From positions 20,044,353 through 20,108,352 of the forward strand of contig JAQFVV010012394.1 of the NCBI GenBank assembly GCA_028023455.1: a stretch of DNA of 64,000 nt, in the 5' to 3' direction. Source of the DNA: Epiperipatus broadwayi. Taxonomy: Eukaryota > Onychophora > Udeonychophora > Euonychophora > Peripatidae. Numbering within the stretch: the stretch's first letter is position 1; each line of letters starts with the position of its first letter. A program made the position numbers and the translations under genes. This document shows positions 1 through 10,230 of the stretch, one piece after another. A model generated the notes under the pieces. The model was not told the DNA's origin. It made no database searches and saw only the letters and a program-made list of their open reading frames with translations.

Positions 1-540
1 AGGGAAAATTTTAATACCACAGAAACACAAACAGAAATTTTGTAGTAAAAGTGGTACAGGTTTAGTTAAAATGTATGCATGTTCAAGTTTGAATACCAAC
101 AAGTTTGCAACAACTTGTATTTAAATAGAAGTTGGACTATTGTTTTTATTGGAGAAAATTAGGTTGTTCGAGCTTCTAATTCATTTAATAATTAGGGGTT
201 TGTTCTGGGAAATAGTATACCAAGGAGGTCAGACTAATACTTTTTAGTCGGAAGGTATGAAGCTTATGTCAGGAAAATTGTGAATTAATATAATTCACAT
301 AGACATATTACTTATATGTATGCTGTATATATTAATTTCTGAATTAATAAGATTCACATTTGCTTATTATATATGTATACACTATATATGTTGAAGTTTT
401 CTGTCCAAAGGTAGGCAAGTAAGTAGGCAATATGGTACTATATGATTAGTTATAACCTTTGATCATTAACTGTAGTGGTTGATCATGCTTGCTACTGTTT
501 TTACATAGTTAATATTTCAAATTTACATCTATTTCAAGGT

Positions 541-870
541 AATGAAGCCCCTTACAACATTTCAAAGTTTCATCTACAACATAATAATGAAGCCTCTTTA
601 CGCTAAGCGTATTTATTTATATACGGTTTAAAAATAATAAAAAAAAATTGTATCACGTCCATCACAACGTAATAAAGGCTCTTACAACACTTCAAATTTA
701 CTTTCATAACAAAATAATGAAGCTTCTTAGCCGCCAAGAATGGTTCATTTGTATATTATATTTTTTGTTTTTCAATTGCAATATTATCCATCTATTATAG
801 CATGATAAAGTCACTCACAACATTTCAAATCTATAACTATAACATATGTATGCCATCAAGGCTCCTTCAA
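541..870. repeat. Degenerate tandem repeat, ~131 bp unit, about 2.5 copies
   Basis: The motif AATGAAGCCCCTTACAACA and the following 'tttcaaa...ataacaaaataatgaagc' type segment recur starting near 541, 671 and 802, giving periods of 130 and 131 bp. The copies differ at many bases, so the array is old. Confidence 0.65.
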
Positions 871-1316
871 TTTATACATTATATTTTTAGATAATATACT
901 TTTAAGATTGATATTTTATTTAAAAAAAGAAAAAAGAAATGAAAGAGACCGATATATTATTTATGATTGATTCTAAGTTTTTTTGAGAAGTTTTTTAAAG
1001 ACATTTGAGAATATAAGTTTTTAACTACTTTCATAGAGACAATGACATATGATTTGATGTACAGGATTCCTCCCTAGAAGTTAATATGCATGAAAATCTT
1101 AATAAAAATTAGTTTTGATATTTTTTAGTTTATAAGAGATTCAGTAAAAATATTACCCCCCCCCCCCATTTTAAAGTTCAATAAACACAAATGGCAGATA
1201 AACTCTAGCGTAAAATGTATGCACTCTTGTATTTGTGCTCCACACAGTTGCACCAGGTGTTTATGAAGTCTTTATTATTAAATGTCAATTTGGCAAATAT
1301 CTTGACTATAATTTTT

Positions 1317-1384
1317 CCCTCTTGAGTTATGACCATTTTAGTCAGCTTTTCCCTCTTGAGTTATGATCACTTTAGTCAGCTTTT
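1317..1384. repeat. Two-copy 34-bp direct repeat
   Basis: CCCTCTTGAGTTATGA(C/T)CA plus the TTTAGTCAGC segment occurs twice in a row, starting at 1317 and 1351. Confidence 0.75.
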
Positions 1385-1539
1385 GATTTGGGAAAGAAAT
1401 CTGAAGATGTCAAATCAATACTGTAATAGAATAAAAAGGACTTTTTATTTATTTATAATAAATCAAAAACAAAGAAAGGTATGTAGTATTTAAATTTTAA
1501 TTTAGAAATTTAAAAATATAGCAATTTTACTCAATAATT

Positions 1540-1629
1540 AGGTGGCCGAGTGGTTAGTATAGCTGCCTTCCAAGCAGCTGGCCTGGGTTCGCCTCCTGGA
1601 TAACGCTTTGACATATGAAAAAAAAAAAG
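1540..1629 (+). mobile_element. Minimal tRNA-like SINE (class II tRNA head, short A tail)
   Basis: The element starts GGTGGCCGAGTGGTTAG, an A-box typical of class II (Ser/Leu-like) tRNAs. It continues with an anticodon arm gctgc-cttccaa-gcagc (loop triplet TCC) and a B-box-like GGGTTCGCCTCC. It ends within 20 bp in TTGACATATG and an A run. There is almost no body after the tRNA part. The same layout is seen on the - strand at 13010, 27073, 50881, 60633 and 61043. The 3' half is not a proper acceptor stem, so a working tRNA gene is unlikely. Confidence 0.7.
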
Positions 1630-1635
1630 AATTGA

Positions 1636-1720
1636 CATTATTGCTCAGAAGTTCATAAGAAGTTTGACTTCGTCGGAACTAAACCATGATTTATGGACCC
1701 TAAGTTCTAGAATCTGCCTC
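1636..1720 (+). repeat. Dispersed TATAAGAAG-box repeat, copy 1
   Basis: TTGCTCAGAAGTTCATAAGA followed by AGTTTGA and then a 'gtcggaact...tttatggaccctaagtt' stretch. The same order of motifs occurs at 8103, 32940 (three copies), 38940 (reverse), 46700 and 51165. It is a degenerate non-coding family, possibly a SINE read from its reverse strand. Confidence 0.5.
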
Positions 1721-2116
1721 TCTAACAACTCATAAATCTATACAGGGCATAAATTACAGTTTATGAATTCAATTTATTAAGGCCAAAGAAATTTTACCAC
1801 AGAGCGTGAAAGGGAAAGTCTTATGCTGCATCTTTTCACAGTATTAAGATGTTATTTATGAAGATGGAACTAATTTGGGAAGAAAGCACTTAACAACACA
1901 GATACTTGCATTACTACAAATAATCTGTATTTGATATGTATTTCTGTCATAAATAACAAATGTGAAAAAAAAAGTTCATAGTAAAGATTTTTGTCTTTGC
2001 TGTAGATCTTAAAACCTTCTAATACTGAAATGATTTTTATCACCAATCATAAAAATTGACACATTTTAGCTACATTTTTTGCACAATGTTTATAAAACTA
2101 GTAAACACATTAATGC

Positions 2117-2890
2117 AGTCATCATCATATTCAATCATTATCAGTCCACTGCAAGATGAATGTCTCTCCAAGTTTATTCCATTATCTCCTATATCTAGCC
2201 TCTCTTCTCCACATCTCACTAGAAAACTTCCTTATTTTATTCATCTATTTCACATATGGTCTCTTACTAAGTCTTTTACAATCTCTTGGTCTCTTTGTAA
2301 GCCTTTTAATTTTACTTCCAACCCTACTTTAAAAACTTCAATTGACCATCTATTATCACCCCTTTTACAAATATGTCCATCCCAGCTCCATTTTAGTCCC
2401 TTAATTCTTTTAATGTTATCAGTAATTCTTGTTTGTTTTCTCACTTATCTATTTTGTTTATATTTTTTTATTCTCTCATCTACACATTTCATTTTCAGTC
2501 TCTTCTTATTAGCCCTAATATACATCTGTCCATATTTCGTCAATTGGTCTGAAGTCTTTGCATTGCCTTTCTATGAAATGTCCAAGTCTGAGATCCATAA
2601 GTAATAATTGGTAAAACACATTTATTAAAAACTTTTGTTTTGAAATACTTAGGCATATTTCCTTTTAATATTAAAGTCATTTTTATCAAAATCATGCCAT
2701 CCAAGTTTAATTCTATGATTAATTTTATTCAATATGTTTCCATCTATATTAATAAGCTGATCAAGATATTCATAGTTGCTAACTTCTACTTCTTTATTAT
2801 TCTTTTTTTTTTTTTTTTTGAGAAAATGTATTGAACATTACTTTAGACTTTTTAGCATTGATCTTTAGGCCTACTTTCTTATTTTCATTT
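2117..2890 (-). mobile_element. 3' fragment of RTE-type LINE (reverse transcriptase C-terminal part)
   Basis: Reverse-strand translation gives, in broken frames, KVGLKINAKKSKVMF (end of RT), a V-S-N-Y-E-Y-L-D-Q-L-I-N-I-D-G segment, then W-x-G-H-I...D-N-R-W-S-I. It closes with a tryptophan-rich RCGEERLDIGD-like tail before a CAT/ATC-rich 3' end near 2120. These are the usual C-terminal landmarks of RTE/craniofacial-development-protein-2-like retrotransposons. The + strand open frame over 2056-2604 is a shadow of this element. 5' truncated and multiply frame-shifted. Confidence 0.75.
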
Positions 2891-2943
2891 GTAAATTAAT
2901 ACACTGTACAGGCTTACACCCATCTGCACATATATAATGTAAT

Positions 2944-3246
2944 ATAAGGGATTCAAATTCAGACTTTCACACAACCCTCAACTCTCCATGCCATCTCATA
3001 TTGCTGACCCATCTAATCATACACATATTGAAAAGATAAATAATCACCAATATATGTATTTCATTAACAATCATCATATGTTTGAGGATAGTAATCTGGA
3101 TCAACTGATGATTGCTGGTTTAGCATGAATTATATATATTGGTGATTATTTATCTTTTCAACATATGTATGGTCAGGTGGGTCAGCAATATGAGATGGCA
3201 TGGAGAGTTGAGGGTTGTGTGAAAGTCTGAGTTCGAATCCCTTATT
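2944..3246. repeat. Foldback element with ~108-bp inverted arms
   Basis: Left arm 2944-3051 and right arm 3138-3246 are reverse complements with few mismatches. The spacer (3052-3137) carries a 'gatcaactgatgattgctgg...tagcatga' segment. The same unit, spacer plus right arm, appears once without its partner at 22972-23130. The palindrome at 52897-53112 has related arms. The arm ends in a B-box-like GAGTTCGAATCCC, suggesting a tRNA-related ancestor. Confidence 0.75.
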
Positions 3247-4744
3247 TTCATTTGATAACTCTTGCAATATTTCTTGGAAACTGGAACATTATTTGCAAAA
3301 ACAACCACATAATCTAGAAAATTTACATGACTACACAATATATAAAAACCATTATCCATATACTCATTTTTTAAAATCTGAATATATTTTACAGAATATA
3401 GTCAAAATATTGAATAATTTTAGGATGATGTTTATATATTATATGGTTGTTGATAAATTTGCTTTAAAGAATAAACAAGATTTATAATGAAAATAATATG
3501 GTTAATAATTTTTATGTATTAGAATTAACAGGTCTATTTTAAAAGACAAAAAAGGTCTTTATTATTTTGTTAATAATATTCACATAAAGTAAACCAAAGA
3601 GTAATAATATCCATTTAATCGAGATAAATGATAGTAAAAAATGGTACAATGCAAAGTCATTCACTTAGTCATTTTGCAAAGAATAGGCAAAAACTGGAGA
3701 GAATTGGTGAAGAAGTATTATCTTTAGATATAGACAATTGGAATGATGATATAAGTTTCAGTTGTTTTAGAACAGATCTCTTTTCTTTTTTTCAGATACA
3801 GTTTACGAAACAATAATGAAAACAAAAATTCCTCTAATAATCATATTCAGTAGATTCCAATTTTATAATTTAAAAAAAAAAAAAAAAATTGCCTCATTAA
3901 TCATAAATTATCTTATATGTATGTTAATTTATATAGCCAAAGATAGGATTGAGATAATTAGACATTTAGACCAAATGGCAATAATTATTTTTAAAATGAA
4001 TTTTTATTTAGTCTAATAGATTACACCAGAATTCCAATATAATATGCAAAAAAACATTGATTTTGGGTAATATGAGTTGTATAATAAAATCAGTGAGAAA
4101 TAAACAAAAAAAGAGAAGCAATTTATACAATTATGGTGAGGTCATATGTGATATTCAGCATTTCTGTTACACTATTAATATTGTGTTTTACTGACGAGTT
4201 TCTGATTTTAATCAAAGTATATTACATTGCCGTGGCATGGTGAGAGAGATTAGGTTCCAGGTAGTAGCAAAAATATTGGAGTGAGCTTGAGTTTGGTCTC
4301 TTAAGTTTAATTTTTTAAAATTTGTTTAGGAATAGATCTTGGGATTTGAGGGACATGGGATTAAAAATCAGATAACATCTAGTAAACCATAAGGTGAATA
4401 AAAATGGTCATTCTTATTTTTATGTTAGTTAAATATTCTCAATAAGCTTGCTGAGATTAAGACTTGTGGAAAGAGCTTTTAAATATCGAATCAATATTTT
4501 ATTCCTGTTTACTTTCCATTTGGTTCGAGCTGAATTGATTAAATTGTCGCATGTTCAATTGTAGAGCAAGTACCCCAAGTTCACTTTTTAGTGAACTTAA
4601 GATATGGACAGATTATAGATAGCCTATCATTAATTCAAATATCTTTAAACTAAAAACTTATTTTATCAAGATAAAATTACAAAGTGAAAATTAGGTATTA
4701 ATATAAATTTAACTGTATTTAGTATTTTAAAGAAATTATATTGA
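3247..4744. other. AT-rich presumed intronic sequence, nothing recognised
   Basis: Short open frames occur here (for example 3628-3816 on +) but none shows a known motif, splice context or repeat partner. Confidence 0.4.
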
Positions 4745-7330
4745 CAATTTAGATATTTGCAACTGCAGATCGTTTTCAAATGAAAAAAAGATTGCACAAA
4801 TTGGAAAAACTGTCTCATACTAAATGAGACATTATTGGACTTTGTGAAGTTAAAAGAAAAGATGAAGAGGCAGTTGATTTTAAAAAAAATGAACACTTAT
4901 ACTACTATAAAGGTACGGATATCGGAAGCACAAGTGGAATTGTATTCATTATGATTAAAAAGTAGAACAACAACATTGTGGAGATTGATGGTATATCAGA
5001 CAGAGTGGCAAGATTTGTTATTCAACCTAATCAAAGATACCAAATACAGATAATTCAAGTTTATGCCCAACAAATTCTCATTATGTTAAAGAGAGAATTT
5101 TTATATAGACATATAGTAGACTTTAATGCTAGAATTGCTAAACAATTGAAAGATGAAAGTGCTGTGGGTAAATTTAATTATAGTGATAAAAATAAGGGAG
5201 GAAACAGATTTGTGGAGTTTAGAGAAAAAGAAAAACTATATTATGAATTCTTTCTTTGAAAAAAATGTTAAACAGAAATGGACAACATCCAAATGAAGAC
5301 GCAGCACAATTGTATTATATTTTAACTAACAGAAAGTATGTATTTCAAGATTGTAAGGCTCTTAATGAATTCAATACAGGAAATGATCATTGATTAGTGA
5401 GATACATGTTAATGCAAAACTAAATAGGCAAAAATTATTATGAAAAACAGTATTCATAGTTGAGATTCCCAACCTTCATAAACATTTCAATGATTTTAAA
5501 TTAGAATATCCAAATCATTTAAAAATATTAACAGATTTTGAAGGCAGTTCAGATTTGAATAAAATCAATAGGAAGATAACTGATACACTATTAAGAACTG
5601 CAACAAAGATAGGTGATACAAGAAAGCAGTTTGCCAGGTAAATTTTGTTTTGAGATAACAACATATGAAGAAAGAAAGGAATATGAAAATATAAAAAAAA
5701 TGATCTATTAGCAAGAATTGAATATCTAGAGTTGTAAAATAAAATGAATAAGAATTAATAATGGTATAAGAAAATATAATTGTGAATTAGCAAGGAAAGC
5801 TATTGAAGAGTATAAAAGTCTTAAAAGTGTAAAACAACATACTGGAATTGGTAGAAAATTTATTTTAGCAACAAGAAGGAAAGATGGAACTTACAAAAAA
5901 GAGAAATGACATCATGAAATGCACAAAAGAGCTCTAAGAAGAATTGTATAGCAATAAAGAACAAGATATAAAGTATCCCCTATAATTGCTACATCTTCAA
6001 AATTGCTCAACATTTTAAATGAGAAAGTGAGATATGCAATTAAATCTGTGAAAAATAAAAATGCTTCTGGTAATGACACAATTATAATTGGTATCTTAAA
6101 GGGAGTAAGTGAAGAAAAGTTGTATACCAAATACCTAAATGATAAAGATATGCCAGATGATTGGAAAAATGCAGTAGAAATTATAATATTTAATAAATGA
6201 TAAGGAAGATATTAGAAATTACAGACTTATTAGTCTTTTATCATTTCTATACAAAATTTTTATCAAAATAATTACAACCCGTCTGCAGCAATTTTGGGGT
6301 TTTAACCAACCAAAAGAACAGAATAGGTTTTAAGAGATTTTAGCACAGTGGATCACACTCATGTATTGAGAGAACTTATAGAAAGGATGAATGAATATGA
6401 GTTTCCATTAGATTTGTAGATTATGAAAAAACATTTGATTGTAGAAACATTTCTATAGTAATGAAAGCATTGGATCATCAGGATATAGACCCAGGATATT
6501 ATCATATTCCAAAGAGCATTTATCAAAATGCACTATACATGATTAAATCATATAATTATACTAAGATGATAAACATTGAGAATGGTATGCGACAGGGTGA
6601 TTCCACATCTCCAAAACTTTTTATAGCAGTTTTATAAGAAGTGTTTTGTGGATTAACTCATCATCTAGATGATGATGATTCTGCAATTAATTTTTCAGAG
6701 CTTCAGGAAATGTTGCAAGAATTATCAGATGAAAGTAAAAAAATACAATTAAAAGTTAATACTAAAAAGCTAAAGTAATGTTTAGGGGATTTTCTCAAAA
6801 TAAAAATTGATAATGATGAATTAGAAGAAGTTAGCAACTACAAATAGTCAAATTGTTAATACAGATGGAGTGCTTTTGGTAGAAATAACAATGTTAAAAG
6901 AAAATATGCCTATGTATTTGAAAAGAAAGGTTTTTAATATCAGTTCTTTATTATGGATCTCAGAGCAATATGGAGATATCAGACTACTTAATAAACATAG
7001 AGGGATGTATGTTAGGATTAACAAGAGATTGAAAATAAAATACATAGGTGAGAAAACAAACAAGTATTACTGACACCATTAAAATAATTAAGAGACCAAA
7101 ATGTAATTGGGCTGGACATATTATTAGAAGACATGATAATAGATAATCAATTAAAATCTTAAACTGAATCATAAGAGACTGTAAATGATCTAAAGAGAGA
7201 TCACACGTACGATGGATGGATTAAATAATGAAGTTTGCTGATGTGATGTGGAGAAGAGAGGCTAGAAATTGAGACTGGATTAAATTTGTAGAGACTTTCA
7301 TCCTGCAGTGAATTGATAATGATTGAAAAT
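4745..7330 (+). pseudogene. Decayed RTE-type LINE: AP endonuclease plus reverse transcriptase
   Basis: The order of domains is visible across several frames. Around 4800-5040 is an AP-endonuclease start with G-L-C-E-V-K (catalytic Glu region), then V-E-I-D-G-I-S-D-R-V-A-R and the IQVYA strand. At 5130-5260 come the 'DESAVGKFNYSDKNKGGN' block and the E-F-R-E-K-E-K-L-Y segment typical of craniofacial-development-protein-2-like RTE endonucleases. The reverse transcriptase follows: YAIKSVKNKNASGNDTI (about 6030), D-I-R-N-Y-R-L-I-S-L-L (6210), R-Q-G-D near 6590, NMPMYLKRKVFN (6905) and a tail with NWAGHIIRRHDNR and W-R-R-E-A-R-N (7080-7280). It ends next to an (ATT)n tract at 7348. Many stops and frameshifts show it is dead. 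It is nearly full length compared with the 3' fragments elsewhere in the window. Confidence 0.8.
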
Positions 7331-7884
7331 GATAAAGATGATTAATATTAATTATTATTATTATTATTACTACTACTATTATACTATTAATATTACCTCC
7401 ACAGTATCTAAAAAGTATTTTGATATAATAAAATTTACCATGTTTAAATTTTCAGCAATGTTTAAATTTATAATGAAGGGGAAAAGATTTATTGTTGAAG
7501 TTGCAAATCTCACAAATTCAAAAAAGCTTCCTGGAGCCAGGGATTTCAAATTCAACAATCTATTTGTATTGATTGGATTTCACAAAATATCCTGTTTTTA
7601 AAAATCATTATTTTCTTTGTCAGTAAGTAATTTTAAGATTTTATGTTTCAACTGATTCATACCTTATACTTCTAACAGTTTAAATAGTTTAAAAAAAAAA
7701 AAAAATAGATACGTTTTTTATGAGCTCTCATATGACTATGCATTAATTTTTTTTTTTTTTTATCTATTCATGTACACACATAATGACAATAATCAAACAA
7801 TTTTATATGGAGTTCATTTTGCAGACATAGTTTTTTTGAAGTCATCCACAAATCTCTTAAAAATATTTATATATAGAAGCGTTT
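7331..7884. other. AT-rich spacer with (ATT)n microsatellite
   Basis: An (ATT)/(ACT)n run lies at about 7348-7385, directly after the LINE end. The remainder has A and T homopolymers but nothing recognised. The 92-residue frame starting at 7323 reads through the microsatellite and is not credible as a gene. Confidence 0.5.
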
Positions 7885-8102
7885 CCGGGCATAGCACATC
7901 CACATGCCATTACCAGTGATCTGAGTTCAAATCTAGGCTAAGTAAACTTGGAAATTTTTTTTATATTCCAATCAGGCTTGGGTTTTGGTTTTTTCCTGCT
8001 AATCAACTCATTCAAGCAAACCATCCGATATTGGTCAGAAAATGGGTATGAAATTATTTTCTGTAAGAGGTTATAAACCCCCCCTCCCCCCAATATGGCA
8101 TT
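7885..8102 (+). mobile_element. Second SINE family (tRNA-like head plus body), degenerate copy
   Basis: GGGCATAGCACATCCACATG followed by GAGTTCAAATCT gives A-box- and B-box-like segments about 45 bp apart. The body has AACCATCC...ATATTGGTCAGAAAATGGG, which parallels AACCAACCC...ATTATTGGTCAGACAGAAAG in the copy at 44890-45295. Old and diverged. Confidence 0.45.
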
Positions 8103-8170
8103 ATTACTTGAGAGTTCATAAGAGACTCGAACGCCAAAATAGATTCGCACCACCCGATCCTAAATCGCGC
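8103..8170 (+). repeat. Dispersed TATAAGAAG-box repeat, copy 2 (diverged)
   Basis: CTTGAGAGTTCATAAGAGAC followed by a CpG-richer tail (CACCCGATCCTAAATCGCG). Same arrangement as at 1636 and 32940. Confidence 0.4.
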
Positions 8171-9167
8171 GTGGGTTTTAAAATGGCTACACTAATTTAT
8201 CTTTTTGCCTATTTTTAATTTATAAACTATTGCCGTCGGTGCTCAAACTTTATCTATTTAGTGTCGGGAAATAAACATACATTTTTTATATTCTAACACT
8301 CATTAGTTTGTTAAATAAGACGAATTCCATTTAAATACCAACGTAAATGATGATTGAACTTCTAAAGACTAATTGTTCTTTATTAATTGAAGAAAGTTCA
8401 TCTGTTTTCCAAGAAGTTTATTAGCCTTTCGAGAAAATTTTTCCAAATAATAGCCCAGTCTTTAGGGTGAAGTAATTAGAGTAATACTTTGTGTTTATAT
8501 TGTTGCTTCAGGTATTCTTGTAATGCTATTAACTGGCTGAAAATAACCATCGCATCGACAGTAAATCATTTAGTTTTAAGTAGAAAATCTTTTTATGAGC
8601 TAGAAACTTTTTAAAAGTTCCTGTGCATTAAAAAAAAAGAGGTAAAGCCTACTTATTTCAATTAACAATGATTTTGCTCATAAAGACTACATTAAAATAG
8701 GATCTATTAAATCTGATAATAAATCATTCTCTCTTTTCTTTGTCTGTTACTGCAATTACTTACCGTATTATGACTTTTATATACTGTATTTCTACTTTAG
8801 TGCAGCGATAAAATATCCGATTCTGAGCGTAAAGTCCTCGGATCCGACGCTCGATGATCTCCTGACTAATAAAGCGATTTGATTTTTTTTTGTACCGTAT
8901 TTACTGCAAGTGGTTATGTGTAGATGTTTTATATTAATAATTCATATTTGTAATATCAAAATAAATAGAATAATGGACCAGGTGTTTTGCGTACTTAATG
9001 TTTTTGTGATTAACGGATTGGTTTAAATAAATATTCATGGCAAAACTCACTAGTGTATTTTCCTCCCTCTATCTTAGAGCTAGAAAAAATGTATTATTTT
9101 TCCAAGTGACTGCTATTATTGACGTTCAAAAAAATATGTGATTGTCTTCTTTGTATATTTGATTATC
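8171..9167. other. Presumed intron with a CpG-containing island at about 8800-8880
   Basis: Mostly AT-rich. Around 8800-8880 the sequence becomes complex, with several CpGs and a CTCGGATCCGACGCTCGATG core. It is preceded by a T-rich stretch ending in TAG, which mimics a splice acceptor, but no matching donor or conserved domain is visible. Unassigned. Confidence 0.4.
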
Positions 9168-9327
9168 ATCATTGTCAACATTATTAATTCACTGCAGGAT
9201 GAAAGTCTCCAAATTCAATCCATCTCCAAGCTCTAGACCCCCACTGTTGTGTTTGGTCTGGATTACAGACCCAACTAACAGTAAATAATATAAAATAATA
9301 CTGAAACAAGTATTATAATTTAATATA

Positions 9328-9333
9328 TTTATT
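9328..9333 (-). terminator. Polyadenylation signal of the solo LTR
   Basis: AATAAA on the - strand, roughly 85 bp upstream of the LTR 3' end at 9245. It is within a T/A-rich stretch, consistent with the R/U5 region. Confidence 0.55.
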
Positions 9334-9687
9334 ATGTACAAATATATACAAACAATATACAGTACACAAATGCATATTTATAAGTTGAATCTTGGAGTTT
9401 AACGTAACTCTTGTGTTCTGCCTGCCGCTTCCAGCCACACCTTATGGCTTGCCTCACGGGTAAGGTCTATGACTCTTCCAGCTGTACAAGACAGCTTGCC
9501 TCGAGCCGAGTGTGATCTTAGCAGCGTCCGGTCTCTGTGGGACTTGCCTAGCTGCGTAGATCTAAATAGCGTAGTGCTATTAATGGGAATACTTGCTGCT
9601 GTTTATGTTAGCAGAGTTTCCCTGGGAGAACGCAAAGCGTTTGTTTAGGTTAGACACTTTCTTCCTTGATCCTCACAAAAGGCTGAC

Positions 9688-9695
9688 TATTTATA
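9688..9695 (-). promoter_or_regulatory. TATA box of the solo LTR
   Basis: Reverse-strand TATAAATA in the context GGGTATAAATAGTCAG, about 190 bp from the LTR 5' end (9883). That is a normal position for a U3 promoter. Confidence 0.65.
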
Positions 9696-10230
9696 CCCAG
9701 ATCCCTGACCTTATTGAAAACCTTCGGATTCAGCACACATCGTTGCTTAGTGGCCTGTAATAATCATTGGCTATGCTTTTATCTATACATCAGCCTATTG
9801 GACTGTGACAAACAATGCTTAATCCGATTAGATAAGGCGGCATCTGGAATAGTCCACATCTGAGAGAAGGGAGGACTATAACACCCACACTCTTTTTTAT
9901 TTCATTTATCCATCTCACATGTGGTCTCTTTTTGGCTCTTTTATTCTCTTGGAATCCAGTTCAAGAATTCGATTGTGCATCTGTTATCATCTCTTCTAGC
10001 AATATGTCCAGCCCAAGTCCACTTGAGTCAATTCTTTCAACAATATCAGTAACATCCGTTTGTTCTCTCACCCATGTACTTCATTTTTCAATTTTTTTAT
10101 TACTCCTAATATGCATCTCTCCATACTTCTTTGAGTGGTATGAAATCTCTGTATTGCTTTTTTATTAAGTGTCCAAGTCTTAGATCCATATATATATATC
10201 CATAACATTAGCAACAATTATTTTATGCCT

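Larger units (their letters stand above)
1..1539. other. AT-rich presumed intronic sequence
   Basis: No coding frame of note. It holds the three-copy tandem repeat at 541-870, a two-copy 34-bp repeat at 1317-1384 and a C homopolymer near 1155-1168. Nothing else is recognised. Confidence 0.5.
9245..9883 (-). mobile_element. Solo long terminal repeat (LTR retrotransposon), 639 bp
   Basis: The element begins TGTTGTG and ends ATAACA on the + strand (TG...CA). It is flanked by CCCAC at 9240-9244 and again at 9884-9888, a 5-bp target site duplication. It is clearly richer in GC than its surroundings. Read on the - strand it has the parts of an LTR in order: a CCAAT-type segment, a GGGTATAAATAG promoter, a transcribed region and an AATAAA signal about 85 bp before the 3' end. 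No internal retrotransposon sequence is adjacent, so it is a solo LTR left by recombination between two LTRs. A 5-bp duplication fits Gypsy, Copia or BEL; I cannot tell which. Confidence 0.85.
9168..10230 (-). mobile_element. 3' fragment of RTE-type LINE, split by a solo LTR
   Basis: Sequence at 9168-9240 (ACTGCAGGATGAAAGTCTCC and onward) and at 9889-10230 (CATCTCACATGTGGTCTCTT and onward) are the two sides of one RTE 3' region, colinear with 2117-2600 and 63535-63700. The 639-bp LTR at 9245-9883 sits exactly between them. Confidence 0.75.

Noticed and set aside
1540-1629. A functional class II tRNA gene
   Set aside because: Acceptor-stem halves do not pair and the sequence runs directly into an A tail; related copies carry target duplications, so these are SINEs.
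2056-2604. 182-residue open frame on the + strand, the longest in the window
   Set aside because: It is the antisense shadow of the RTE LINE fragment at 2117-2890. The hydrophobic Ser/Leu/Phe-rich translation comes from C/T-rich complement of purine-rich LINE coding sequence.
7323-7601. 92-residue frame starting with a poly-Tyr run
   Set aside because: The run is the (ATT)n microsatellite read through; nothing after it is recognisable.
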